This document shows, piece after piece, positions 26,034 through 38,321 of a DNA stretch of 64,000 nt; the stretch's first letter is position 1, and each line of letters opens with the position of its first letter. Made by a program: the position numbers and the translations under genes. The stretch lies in contig CM041777.1 in NCBI GenBank assembly GCA_023374045.1, positions 465,277,827 to 465,341,826 on the forward strand. The letters are read 5' to 3'. The notes under the pieces were generated by a model that was not told the DNA's origin, made no database searches, and saw only the letters and a program-made list of their open reading frames with translations. Source of the DNA: Limonium bicolor (Eukaryota; Streptophyta; Magnoliopsida; Caryophyllales; Plumbaginaceae).

Positions 26034-26405
26034 ATGGAGCGTGAATGGATGTACGGTGATCGAGGGGATCACTTTGACGAGAAGCTGAAATAGTTTCTCA
26101 AAGCAGCAGTGCAACATAAGGATAGAACAAAGGCGGAAAAAATTTCATGTCCTTGTGTTTACTGTGGGGTCGTACGAAAATATGTAGACATTGAGGACCT
26201 CAGATTTCATCTTAAGACCCATGGATTCATGCCACATTACAGAAGATGGACTTTTCATGGAGAAACTTTTGAAGCTAGTGCTTCAACATCATACAGTCAT
26301 GATCCCCGTTACACAAGTACCGACCACACATTCAATACCATCAACGAGTCGGTACCGCTAAGTGATTCAGGATTCGATGACAGTGAGACCACTCACCATG
26401 ATGAG
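26034..26405 (+). pseudogene. Truncated CACTA transposase-associated domain protein
   Basis: The reading frame starts MEREWMYGDRG at 26034, a typical start of the plant En/Spm transposase-associated domain. It continues through a Cys-rich stretch (CPCVYCG near 26150) and the HLKTHGFMPHYRRWTFHGE-like end of that domain (about 26207-26265). In the CACTA family this region precedes the catalytic transposase. An in-frame TAG at 26088-26090 breaks the frame, and insertion of element C at 26406 removes everything downstream. The final Asp/Glu/Ser/Thr-rich codons are the linker normally preceding the catalytic part. Confidence 0.85.
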
Positions 26406-28507
26406 TGAATTACCCCAAACTTAAAAATGGTGATTAAATAATTCTAATATGGTAATTGAGGGCCTAATAGTTCCTAAAGAATTTTGGTGAAGAAATAAAG
26501 CCAAAAGAAAAGAGAAAACGCTTAAAAAGCATAAAACGCAAAAATGAGCGTTACATGACCATAGGAGGGATACGAACTCAACAAGCGTCCTAGATGAATT
26601 CCTAAGGCTTATTTAACCCTAATTAATATACAGGAATGATTCCCGGAAAAAATGGATCCAAATAATGTGTTAAAACGCTAATGGAGCCTTAAAGCACGTT
26701 TTTCGAGAAAACCCGAAAACGTGAACTTAAGTGGTCAAACAGACCCGTAAAAATTATGGTTGACTAAATAACTATAATTAAATATTAATGGAAGCTTAAG
26801 AACCATTCAAATTAAAAAAACGAGAAAAATCTAGAAAACGGGCCCGATTAGTGAATAGTGCTAAACCGGGTAAATGAACGAGTGTTTCTTGCTAAAAGAC
26901 AAAAAATGCCCCAGCTTATTTTATTAGTGGGGCCAGTTTTCTAGGGTAATTCATAACCCCTTTTTCAATTAAATAAGCCTTCCCACATGTGAGAGAGGAA
27001 AAGCAAAAAGTAAAAAGGTGAAAACTCCCCTTTTCTCTCTCTCTCTTCCATTTCCCCCCTCTCTCTCCCATTTCCTTTCTTCTTCAGCCGGCAGCCCCTC
27101 TTTCTCCCCCTTGCTGGAGATTTCAAGAAGCCTTCCATGGCTACTCTATCTTCTTCCTATTGCCCAAGCCACATTACTACTCCAAATCAAAAACAAACTA
27201 CATATTTGAACTCCCCTCGTTAAGAGCTTTACTTCTCTCTTTTCAAAATCTCAAATGGAGAAAGTTGACCTCCATGGGTGTTGGCCATTTGAAGAGAAAG
27301 CTACATTTTCTTGAAGCTTGGAGTCTTCTCTTTCTTCTAAGGTAAAAAGTTCCAAGAAAAATTCATTTTTCTCCATCCTTCTAGCTTGGCCGATTTTTAC
27401 CCATTCTTATGCCTTGTTCTTTTCTTGTTTTGAGCTATTCTCCAAGTCTCCAATGGTGGATTGGAGCTCCTATTTTAATTCATGGCAAAAACCCATTTCT
27501 AGCGTTTCCAAGGTAATTACCAATCTTAGTGCCTTAAGCATTCTTAATTAATGAGTTAAGTGTTTTTACTTAGACTCGTTTCCTGTTTTGAATGTTGGTT
27601 TGGAAATGGCAATCACATTGCCCACTTGACCGAAATTGGGAAGAGAAGGAGTGAAAGGAAGAGCTTGTGAATTTGAGGTAATTAAACTACCTTAATGCTA
27701 ATCTATGTATTTTAGAACTTGGGATGGGAATACTAAAAGAATGAACCTAAATTTGAGTTTAAAGTGTGTGGGTAGCTAGAAGAGAGGAATTGTGAAATTG
27801 TGTTGATTAAAGGGCCTAAGTGCCATTGCATTTGAGATTTTGAGCTATGTTGTTGTTTTGATGAAGTTTGATTGAGTTTGTGTGCTGGTAGGACCCTTTA
27901 TGGGTGTGGTTGGTTTTGGATTGATTTAGGTGAGAATTGATGAGTTTGGATATGTTAGATTTGTTGGAAAACTATGGCAAACATTTAGTAGAAAATAAGT
28001 GTTTTTAGGTGACTTGGTGAATTGGAGAACCTAGGTGTTTATTAAGTTGAGTTGAGTTGATTGATGACCTTGGAATGGAAAAAGGAGAATGGATTGGAGA
28101 GAGACAAAAATTTGTAGCAAAGATGAGTAGGAAGGTCTTGAAATTTATAGAGAAGAGTTAGTGTGCTTAACCTTGGAAATGGAGGATGGACTTAGGTATA
28201 GATAATGCAAATGTCTAGGAAGGAATGGTGATGGTCAATAAGTGATTTGGTAAGGTGGTAGAAGATTGTAAACCATCAAGAAGAAGTTAGAAGTGCATTA
28301 GAGTGCAAAGTGCAAAATGTGAGAAGTGAAATTGTAGAATTTAAGCATGAATTGAGGCAAGGATTTGACCAATGGTTTGAGGAGGTTTAGAGCAAGTTTT
28401 GAGGTGGTTAAACATGTAGAAAACTTGTGCAAAGATTATGGAATGATTAGGTGTTAATTAAGGGTTGATTTGGAGGTGAAAATTTTAAGGAGTAGCAGTT
28501 TTTAGCA

Positions 28508-28690
28508 GGGTCCGGGACCTAGGTTGGGAACAAGGTCCCGAACCGCATAAAAAAAGCCCCGAGAGTAAAAACTGTAAGTGGTCCTGGACTTAAATCCAGG
28601 ACCAAGTCCCGGACCAGGTGTAAAATCAGGCCAAGAGTCAAGTTAAGTATTGGTCCGGGACTTTGGGTCCGGACCAAGTCCCGGACCACC
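28508..28690. repeat. Three-unit GGTCCGGGAC stem-loop array
   Basis: Three inverted-repeat units built from GTCCGGGAC and GTCCCGGACC arms, one with GTCCTGGA/TCCAGGAC stems (a change kept paired on both sides). It is 2.1-2.3 kb into the LTR. Confidence 0.85.
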
Positions 28691-30374
28691 CCCAGAATGT
28701 GACCGAAAGTGGTTTAAAGGCATTAGAAGGTGGGGGATTGATTGGTAATGGTTTTAGATCGTGTTTAGGAGTTGTTTGTTGACTTGTAAAGGTCCTAAGG
28801 ATTATAAAGAAGTGTTAGAAATGCATGGGAAGTAAGAACCTAAGTTAACAAGAATAAAGATGCAGTTAACCGGACAACGGGGTAAGTACGGGAGTAATAT
28901 TCATTTACCTACCGTAAAGTATTGATGTTAATAGAACCATTTGACATGTAATCAGTGGTTCGAGAGTAAGACTCGAGGAACGTGAGGTGACACGGTAAAG
29001 TAAACCAAGGTGAAAGGTATGATTTTCTCATGCCCAGTATGCTAACCGAGCAACGCTGATTTGTGTGTTGTGTGTTTGTGTGCCGGCTTAATCAAGATAA
29101 AAGCATGAAAAATTTTCTATTGCTCGATTGTATATCTTGATGCATGTGTGTGTACTAACCCTCCTTGAATGGTTACGTGGTTTAACTTGGCGTTATAGAC
29201 CAACTCATAGTTGAGTAACGAATTGGTTAGTGACTCATAGAAAGAGTCGTTCCGTAAAATAATGAAAATGTGGAAACACACGAAAACTATTGAATCATAA
29301 TAACGATAATGCAAACTTATAAACTCACTAGAACGTGAGAGAGTTGTACGGGATTAGTAAATTCCCGATAACGGTTAGAGAACCAAAAAGAACAATCCGC
29401 GAAATAATCAATGGTGGAAAGAAACGACAAAACCTCTAATAAGAGATTGATGATAGTTCAAGATATCAACTTTTGAGAGAAGTAAAAGAATGATAAGGGA
29501 CCATCAAACTCCCTTAAAAAATAGTCGATCCACAATATGAGGATCCGACCTAATTTGAGAAAAGTGTCCCGAACATAAAAGTATTCAATAAGTTGGGTAA
29601 AACCTTAAATCTGAGAATACTAGACATTGAGAAATTCCCTAAGCTAATCGATGATATTAAAAGAGATACTTCTAGGCTAATCTATGAGGTTATGAAGTAA
29701 CTCCGAGAGAGGAGTTTTGGGAAAGTGAGTAGTCCGATAGAGAAACGGACATTTGAGAATTTGAGGAGCTAAGTGTATAGTTTGGTTTGATAGTCAAACC
29801 TTCCCACCATGCTAGACCCAGAGTAGGGTCGAAACCGGGGAAGTAAGACTTGTATTTGAAAGCCCGGTGGTGAGTCTTGTGTATGAATCTGCCCGAAGGT
29901 CATGGGTAATGACTTAAAAGATATCCCTTGAGAATTTGATTTGAGATTTGAGATTTTGATATTGAAACTTGAGAATTAAGATTGAGTTTGAGAATTTGAG
30001 AGTTGAAGTTTGAGAACTTTGAGGATTGAGTTGAGAATTGAGAACGAGAGTTGTAGAACTTGAATTGAGATTAAGTATAAGAGAGCCTGAGTAGGAGTAA
30101 CCCAAGAGAATGGGAAGACAATGACTAAGTGACTATGGCATTAGTGAGGTAGAAATCCTCAAGGCCTAAGAGTAAGTATTATGAACTAACAACCTTGATG
30201 TGTTAGTTAGGGATTGTATTCCATGTTTGAATGTTGAATACTTGTGCTAGTGTACATATATAATGTATTGCTATCTTGCATGTTGATTGAATTAAAATGA
30301 ATCCCATGCTCTCGACAAAGTAGTCGGCGTACCCCCGTTAGCACGCGGGGTATGCGAATTTCATGCCAGTAATT

Positions 30375-30420
30375 TGCTGAGCCCCTAGGGGCACCTTTTT
30401 TAATTCACAGGTACTTGAAG
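30375..30420 (+). promoter_or_regulatory. Conserved LTR hairpin plus T-run plus CAGGTAC block
   Basis: TGCTGA, the palindrome GCCCCTAGGGGC (30381-30392), CTTTTTT and TTCACAGGTACTTG follow in order. This is the plus-strand equivalent of the block at 2872-2925 in element A. The role is unknown. Confidence 0.6.
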
Positions 30421-30812
30421 CCGAATACTGTTCGAGTGTAGGACGGAGATTGCTGTATAAGCATGGGTAGTTGATTAGGGAATGTTGATTTATTTTGTAA
30501 AGGTTGTACTGTAAGACCGAATTGTATCGGCAAGCTTGAGAATTGTAGAGACTCGGTACAGAACTGAATTAAGGATTGTATTTGAATTTGATTTGGTTAA
30601 GGAATGAAATGTATTTGTTTATATAGAGTGCTAGGTATACTCATTCATAAGACCGATATTGTATTGTTTTGTTTGGATTTGGCCTTGTTAGTCACGAAGG
30701 TGATTAACAGCATTGTATCACCCACCGTTTGGAGGAAGAAGTCCGCTGCTTGGGTATTGGTAAATGAGACGGTTTAAGTGGTAATGACTTGATTAGCGGT
30801 AGAGGTGTTACA

Positions 30813-33800
30813 AAAAGTGGTTTCGCTCTGATGGTCGAAATACCGATTTTAGGAAAATACCGAGTTAGGAATTAGAGACTTAGGGCTAAGGGTTGAGTGT
30901 TAGCATGTGAGGTACGCTAGTTAGGAACTTCCGTGTGAACCGGAAACCTACAATAACCATACCCGCCCACCGCATCCCACATTATAAAGTTGGGACAAGA
31001 ATGCCAGAGAGATGGAAAGACCACTCATACTCGGGAAAACCCGATCTGGCAGTTGTAAAATAAACCTTGTAAGAGAGAGAACCAGTCATAGGGTAGATTC
31101 CGAGAATTGGAAATCCCGGAGACGGTTCCCATTCGAATGAAAGTAACCGCACTTAATGGTGGGAGATTGAGAATCTTAACCATAGGATAATGAAATCTAC
31201 GGCACCATGGGGCGATGTGCTTCGCAGTCGTGAGAACCATGCGTAACCGGCAAGAAGGGAAGCACAACCGCACAATGAGACGAAAAAGGCGAAGTAACAA
31301 GACCCGAGACAAGAGAGTCTGCAGATTGCAAACGCTTGAAAATACCATCGACGGTATATGGACTGACTAAAGGAAATTAGTCAAGGTTGGACCTCCCAAC
31401 ATACAACGCCAAGAGGTAGTAATACCCAGATAACATAGCTTAGACAGATACGAGAACATCTATTGGATACCTTCCGATAGGACTACAAAGTGGAGCATAA
31501 ACGAGTCAAAGGTGTGGGAACGAGCAACGAAGCAAGGTACACGGAGAACCCCAAGGATCGGGAAGGACTTGAATTAATGACAACCTTGTCAAGGACACTG
31601 AGAAGCTACTCAGGAGATTGATCACCAAGATCAAGGGATCAAAGAAAGATCCAATAAAACCACCAAATACAGATGGAAACAACACCGTAACCGGTATATG
31701 CTAACCCAAAAACTGACCTACCCGTGCACTTGCCAGGACAAGTGCAGCAACAACAGGACCATTCGGAAAACTTTTGATGACCAACAAGTACTTACTGAAG
31801 TACCACCATGACAGTGAAGCAAATATAGGATCACCAATCCTAAGAATTCGAAGCAACAAAACCTTGGAAAGGCCTAATAGTCTGACCATTGTATTAAGAA
31901 CATACAGCGAGAAGCTGGACTTGGTCAGGACCTCAGACATGACAACACCATGAAAATTTTCTTTCAAACCCAAACTTTTCTTTAAACCTCAATTTTTTAA
32001 AAAAAAATCAACGCAAAGAATCACGGTAAGCTATCATTGAATGATACAAGAGGAGTTGACAATAGAATACTTCACCTAGGCGTGTGACGAGCACTACAAG
32101 TGTACCCAAACACGGGATGTGGGACGACCGCACTCCGAAGGAGCTTGCGGGCTTGACAAACCTATGTGAGTTAGTCAGGTAAGTGGTAACGTACCAATAA
32201 GGTACCTCACGTATGTATACAAGTAGTGTACGAAGCATGGGAAGTAGTCAACTCCGTTCTACGGACTATAAGGTAAATTCAAACCAGAACAGTTGGATAC
32301 CTCGAACGATTGAAGGAACTCAGATAAGCTTACAAGCTAAAGGAGTCAAGAACTCACTCCAGGAGAATGATTAAGAGTTAAGAAGTGCGAGAAGCGCTAA
32401 TAATTGAGTAAAGACATTGGAAGCGTCTCAAAAATCTTGAAGTAATGCATGAAATAGCTGGATTCAATACCCGGTCTAAACCTGGTAAGGCAAATGCCTA
32501 ACATGAACACGTCAATGTTCAATGAACAAGGTAAAATACCCAGAGTGATCATATAAGGTACCAGAGAATACCATTCATCACTAGAGAGGATATCAAACCG
32601 GTCAAAAACATAAGAGAAATACCCATAATATACCCTAAGAACGGGAGATGTTGTAACCTTAAATGGGACAATTCCAAACCCAGAACCGCAAAGCGGGATA
32701 ATCAGTGGAACATACTCATAAGTTAGCCAAAGGTAATGGCATAACTTGATAACACCCAGGAGCAATCCTCGAAGGGTGCCGGACTAAATGTCGTGATAAC
32801 AACACAAGAATTAGAACGAACACTCGGTAAGAACACTGAAGGGATCCCACTTGACAGGGGACACCATAAATTGACAATTGGCACCGATAGTATCAAAACA
32901 CCTGAAGGGCCATTAATAAACGGAAGTGTGACGTGATGACCTTATCATGGAGCCCGATATTACCTCCAAACCATTTGATGGTATACGGGAAGTAATGCTT
33001 GTGGACAGGCTATGAAGAGCGGAGCTCTAGGCAACGTGGCTCGTAAACCGTCAAACAGCTACATTATGTAGATACAACGGTTGCAAAAACTAATGAGAAC
33101 CATAAGGAGAATTTTTTGTAATGGCACCAATAAGGTTGCTTAATATCCAACGTGCCAGGATACCCCTCGTTAATGTGAGGCCGCGAGAGCGGTGAACACA
33201 TAGACTCCAAGAAGAGGATGTCGGCAGTAGATGTCTGAGAATACATCTCTTTCAGAACTACTAATGTAGTGAAACTTAAGCATATAATTATTACCAAGCG
33301 ATAACAACTGTCGAAGCCGAGGAGTAATCGGTTAAAAAGAAACACCGTAGGAGTATAACGTAAGGTGTAAAGTAAATAACGCTCAAGGAGCACAGAGACA
33401 TAAAAGATACCATATTCTATAACCAGCCAAGTAAATGGTGAACCATGTAAATGGTACGAATACATGAGCAGAAGCTAATGTAAGGGCGGATGCCATGGAA
33501 ACCAAGTCATAAATACGTACAAACATGGTGCGCAGCAAATGACCAATGTAACTCAATAACCGCACAATGATATGAAGATGTTAAATAACAGATGGTAGAC
33601 AGACCGTGCAACAAGCCAGAAGTCTGCATCAAGTGATGAAATACCTTAAAGGGGAGCAATGCTCATTCGTATTGCAATTGCATAAGGAACTGAAAGTGTA
33701 TCTTTGGAGGATCAAATTGACAATTGAAGTAATAAACTTCGGGACAAGAGTACAAATTGATGAATAATCAACCGTGTTGAATACGGAAAATGTACAAACA

Positions 33801-34515
33801 CACCAATGAACATGGCACACCAACAATCACAAGAAGTGAATTCCACTTGAATAAAAGCAGTAGGAAACCCATGAACATTTAGAAGACCGATGCATAGAAA
33901 ATGCAAAGTCATACAAGTAAAGAACACTTCTACAAAATCCGATAAGTGGGCATAATTCAGAAGCCACTGACAACAGAGGAAGCACTACAACTAAGTAGTG
34001 GCTCAACCTCAACCGACAATAAGTCGGAGGAACCAAGTGAATAATCACTAAAGTACACAACAGTATGTACAATAGATGCCAAAGAGCTAGATAGAAAATC
34101 TAAAGCTCATTAAGTTCACGTACAGTAACAAATACCACGAGTTGATTGATAAACCTTATTCCCAAGATAAAAAGGGATAAAAGGTGATGTCTAACACATT
34201 AAGAATAACGAGAAGGGCGAACTAACCCTAAGTTATCAGGGTCATGTAGCAGAAGCTAGTGGGCCCAGAATTCTAAGGTTTAATACACCTAGTGAATAAA
34301 TGGCTAATTATCAATGCCTTGAAGCCTCTAAGGCTAGAACCGAACCTGGTTAAGAGTTAAACAAACTCCAGTGAGAATCCTTGGTGCAAGGACTAAACCA
34401 GTAAATTGGTTAAGACCCTTTGACCAAAGAACATTGTATAATAGACCGCATAGGAGTTGAACCATTCCATGACTGCTGAACGCTTTAGACCAATGTCCAA
34501 TTTTGACACATCGTA
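30813..34515 (+). pseudogene. Decayed gag-pol interior of element C
   Basis: The interior begins AAAAGTGG, where a TGGTATCAGAGC-type primer site would be expected but appears lost or scrambled. A coding-like stretch (KLLRRL...KGSKK) lies near 31585-31670, and a diverged integrase DGQTERTIQ-like trace near 33582-33620 (GATGGTAGACAGACCG). No open frame over about 60 codons remains on this strand, so no domain can be called firmly. The longer open frames here are on the opposite strand and match nothing known to me. Confidence 0.45.
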
Positions 34516-34549
34516 GATTACGTGGGCGTAATCCCTTTTTAAGGGGGGA
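34516..34549 (+). other. Internal polypurine tract with GATTACG hairpin (C)
   Basis: The inverted repeat GATTACGTGGGCGTAATC is followed by CCCTTTTTAAGGGGGG, the second purine tract of this element. It is 1.43 kb upstream of the LTR-adjacent tract. Conserved with A and D. Confidence 0.65.
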
Positions 34550-35992
34550 GAGCTAAAACCGCAAAGTGTATCTTTTATGCAATAAGTGCGTAAACTACAG
34601 TGCACATATCGCATAAGAATTTGTTTTGATGATTGGTACTTATGTTATATAAACATTTGTATTCACTCATTGTGTAAAATATGGTTATTTGTGAGATTAG
34701 AAGTGGAAAGGAGTAGAGAAACTCTAGGGGAATGAGAACCCTGATTGGTAATAGTGTGAGATATGAGCCAGTATGAAACCGGTGTTGAGAAATGATTATG
34801 TTGGGAGATATGTTGAGTATAAATAGGTATCAAACCGATGTTGAACCTAGTGTGAGTTGAGTTCCCTAGGTGACTTGATTTGATTTGATTCGATTTGTGA
34901 ATGATTGGAGGATAGAGAATTAAATTGAGTTATGCTTTTGAAATCCTTAGGCAAGTATTTAAGAGATTAATAGAGTAATAATTAATGAGATGAGTAATAA
35001 GTAAGGAAATGAATTCTAGAAATTGGAAAATGTATTGCTCGGTGATTATGACTATCAAGATTAAAAAGATAGAAGACAAAATAATGTTTGACTATTTGAT
35101 TGTGTGAATTGAGGTGGGAGGTGGAACTTGATTTGCTAGCGATCAAGGGAAACCGAACACAAATGGGGTGGAAGGATAGTTCAACACCAATGCTGATCAC
35201 ATTTGGGTTGAATGACTCTTGAAGCTCCCTACAAGTGGTCACAGTAATAACACTAGTACTAGGTGTAATTATCACAAATTGGAATTTGGAGTTGTATCGA
35301 GCTTTCAAAATGAATTTCCAAACTGATTTTGGCACAAATGATTTTCTTCAAACTTGAGAATGAGGACCGGTTTTGAAACCGCTCCCACGGGTGCTAGCTG
35401 AACCTCCTCACCATGCTAGACCCGGTATCGGGTCAAAACCGGGGGAGTAAGGCTAGTGTGTGAGCCGGTGGGATGATGATTTGGTTTGAAACCATTACAA
35501 CGTACGAGCAACGGTACTAAGTGATCGGTAGGATGTTTGTAGTGTGTATTCTGTATTTTTCCAAGGGCAGCAGGATATGAGTAGTCATGTGTTGGGAGAG
35601 TACCCAGAGTGCCTGTGGATCTCTAGATGTGCAAATGAATTTGATCAGAACCAAAGGACCGTAGGGCCAGAGAACGTAAGTGCCCAAAGTCCTGACGGTC
35701 GTGAACCAGAAAGCGTAAGTGTTCAAATGTGACCGGTAGTTGAGGGATCACTCGATATGGGGGAGGACTGAGTGCCTAATTGTCTTCGGATGGACCCCCA
35801 CGGAGAGTTTGATAACGGATATTTTTATTGCTATGCATGCAGTGACATGTTGTTTGGATGTGTGGTACATTGAATCAAACCTTGGAGTCTGTGAGGTTAT
35901 ATAGAGGTTATGACCTTAGCATAGAGTACCTATGTGAGTAACAATATTAGATTCACCAACTTTGAGGGCAAAGTTCTTTAAGGGGGGTAGAT
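34550..35992 (+). other. Non-coding 3' region and LTR-adjacent polypurine tract (C)
   Basis: No gene is visible. Segments at about 34560-34690 and 35100-35240 are conserved in D and A. The tract AAGGGGGGTAGAT at 35980-35992 ends directly at the LTR start. Confidence 0.6.
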
Positions 35993-36082
35993 TGAAATAC
36001 CCCAAACTTAAAAATGGTGATTAAATCATTTTAATATGGTAATTGAGGGTCTAATAGTGCCTAAAGAATTTTGGTGAAGAAA
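35993..36082 (+). repeat. Truncated 3' LTR of element C
   Basis: Only the first 90 bp of the LTR remain, matching 26406-26495. The homology breaks after GGTGAAGAAATA, where element D interior sequence begins. Confidence 0.85.
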
Positions 36083-37061
36083 TAATTGAGCCAGAAATCT
36101 ATACCATATGACGGAAGACCTCACGAAGAAGGCGTTGTTTATCCCTACTACAATTGCATAAGGAATAACTGAAGTAATAAACCTCGGGACAAGAATACCC
36201 GATTGCTAAGTAACCAACCCGTACTAGATACGGAAGTCATGCAAACGCACCAACGAATATGATGTAAGTCAGTTAAGCGTAGACCTAGAAACAAAACCGT
36301 TGGATATACCAACTGTCACAGTAGTTGAACCTCACTGCAACAAAGGCGGAAAGAGACTTATAAACGCTATAAGGACCATTGCATAGGAAACGCAAGGTCG
36401 TATAAATGAAAGAATACTTGTACAGAACCAAATGAGGAGGCATAATTAGGAATCAGTGACTATAGAAGCACTGAATACCAAATACCGATATGGAATATAC
36501 CTCTAGTGTGAGAATAACAAAGAGGAAGCACTACATACCAAGTAGTAGCTAGACCTCAACTGACAGAAGGTTAGAAGAACAAAGTGAGTGATCGTGAAAT
36601 ACATAGCAGTATACACAATAGATTCCAGAGAACTGGATAGAAAATCTATAACTCACCAAATTCGCGCACGGTAAGAGATACCACGCGTCAGTTGAGAAAC
36701 CGTTATTCCTAACATAAAAAGGGATAAATGGGAAATGTACAACACATAAAGAATAACGAAAAGGGCGTACCAAGCTCTAAAGTTATCAGGGTCACGCAGC
36801 AGAAGCTAGTGGGCCCATGATTCAAAAGTTGAATATGCATAGTGAATATGAGTAGATGGCTAATCATTAATGCCTAGAAGCTTGACAGGCCAGAATCGAA
36901 ACCGGTTATGAGTTAAACAAATTCCAATGAGAATTCTTGGTACAGGGACTAAACCGCCAATATGGTTAAGATCCTCTAACCAGAACGCATTGCATAACAC
37001 ACTGCGTGGAAGTTAAAACACTTCATGACGGTAGAACATTTTAAACAAATGTTTAGTGTTA

Positions 37062-37094
37062 GATTACGTGGGGGTAATCCCTTTTAAGGGGGGT
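37062..37094 (+). other. Internal polypurine tract with hairpin (D)
   Basis: GATTACGTGGGGGTAATC (one mismatch in the stem) is followed by CCCTTTTAAGGGGGG. It corresponds to 34516-34549 in C and 8231-8264 in A. Confidence 0.6.
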
Positions 37095-38321
37095 AGAGCG
37101 AAAAATCGCTTAGCGTATGTTTACGTACAGGGTACGTGAACTATGGTGTGCATAGCACAAAAGAATGTATTATGATGATTGGTACGTATGTTATATAAAC
37201 ATAAGTATTCATTCATGGTTAAGTTGTGGTCATTGCGCACAAAAGATGTGAATACCACTGTTATAAGTGTACCTTCCTTGTTAACATTGGTGTGAGAGTA
37301 CAAGTGTAAGGGAGTAGAGAAACTCCCGGGGAACTAAAACCCCAATATGTATATGTTTATTTGAGATCAAGTAGAGTATTGTGTATTATGATTTTGAAAA
37401 AAAATTAAAATATATATAATATTGTGATGTATGAGTCGGTTTGAAACCGATGAAAGAACCCAGTGAGAATTGGATTCCCTGGGTACGTTGATTATAGGCG
37501 AATTAAAAATGATTGATAGACAGAGTTCCATCCCTTGAAGATGTATTGCTCTATGATTATGACTAGAAGGATTAAAAAAAGATAAAAAATGGTAAATGTT
37601 TGAATTAGTTGCTTGGTTGAAATTGAAGTGGGAGGTGGAACTTGATTTACATGCGATCAAGGGAAACTGAACACAAATTGGGGTGGAAGGATAGTTCAAC
37701 ACTGATGTTGATCACATCAGGGTTGGATGACTCTTGAAGCTCCCTATAAGTGGTCACAAATAATCACATTAAGAATATATGCAGTTAGCATAAATTGGAC
37801 TTGGAGTTGTATTGCGTTTTCAAAAAGGATTTTCAAATGGTATTTTTTTAAAAGTAAAGGATTTTCTTGTACTTAGCCTCATAAAAAGGATTTCTTGTTA
37901 TTTAGTCTCGCTCACGAGCCGAGGACGCATGAGCCTTTTGTCTTCGGACCGGTGACATGAGGAGAATACAACAAAATGTATGTGATTGTTTTGATCTTCC
38001 ATAGGACCGGGGACCGGAAACTGTCCATCGCGACCGATATCTACGGGATCACAGTGTATAGTACTCGACATGAGACTCGAGGACTGGGAGGTTTTGTAGT
38101 CTTCGGACCGAGCCCATTGAGAGATGTAAAAGAGTATTTTCGATTGCTATACATGCTAAGACATGTTGTGTGGTATGTGTAATACACATTATACAGACCT
38201 TGAGTCTGAAGGTTTATATATCAAGTATATCTTGTTATGTGTTATATGTTGTAAAAAAAATCCTGATATCCTAAGTAAGTGGTACATGGGAATTTTGGAA
38301 CTTTGAGGGCAAAGTTCTTTT

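Larger units (their letters stand above)
19264..26405 (+). mobile_element. Left part of a CACTA (En/Spm-like) DNA transposon
   Basis: The left edge carries short inverted and direct copies of AACCGCTGAGATAG (19274-19290, 19398-19413; inverted near 19312-19330), as expected of CACTA subterminal repeats. No intact CACTACAAGAA terminus is seen. The right side (26034-26405) encodes the start of a CACTA transposase-associated domain. A solo LTR (20481-24824) interrupts the element and element C cuts it at 26406. The rest is missing from the window. The joining of left repeats and transposase into one element is inferred. Confidence 0.55.
26406..30812 (+). repeat. 5' LTR of element C (4407 bp)
   Basis: It carries the family landmarks in order: a conserved block around 26670-26760 (CGTTTTTCGAGAAAACCCG), a CT-rich leader from about 27030, the stem-loop array 28508-28690, the GCCCCTAGGGGC hairpin block at 30375-30420 and the terminal GTGTTACA. 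Small frames at 27018-27551 lie in the pyrimidine-rich leader and look non-coding. Confidence 0.88.
26406..36082 (+). mobile_element. Element C: long-LTR gypsy element, 3' LTR mostly deleted
   Basis: A full 5' LTR (26406-30812) starts TGAATTACCCC and ends GTGTTACA. The interior follows to a polypurine tract at 35979-35992, then the first 90 bp of a second LTR (from 35993, TGAAATACCCC), which stops abruptly. The 90 bp match the start of the first LTR closely. Sequence beyond 36082 belongs to the interior of another family member (D), so a deletion has fused the two. The left insertion point is the CACTA gene (ATGAG before 26406). Confidence 0.85.

Noticed and set aside
31620..31645. His-Gln-Asp-like codons in element C as a second AlkB
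   Set aside because: Only the three codons fit, in a frame without the neighbouring NFY, GDT or RLNLTFR motifs; the better frame there is a Lys-rich Gag-like stretch.
31025..33565. Several 70-130-codon minus-strand open frames in element C
   Set aside because: They run antisense to the element and match no known domain; a decayed AT-balanced interior can leave such frames.
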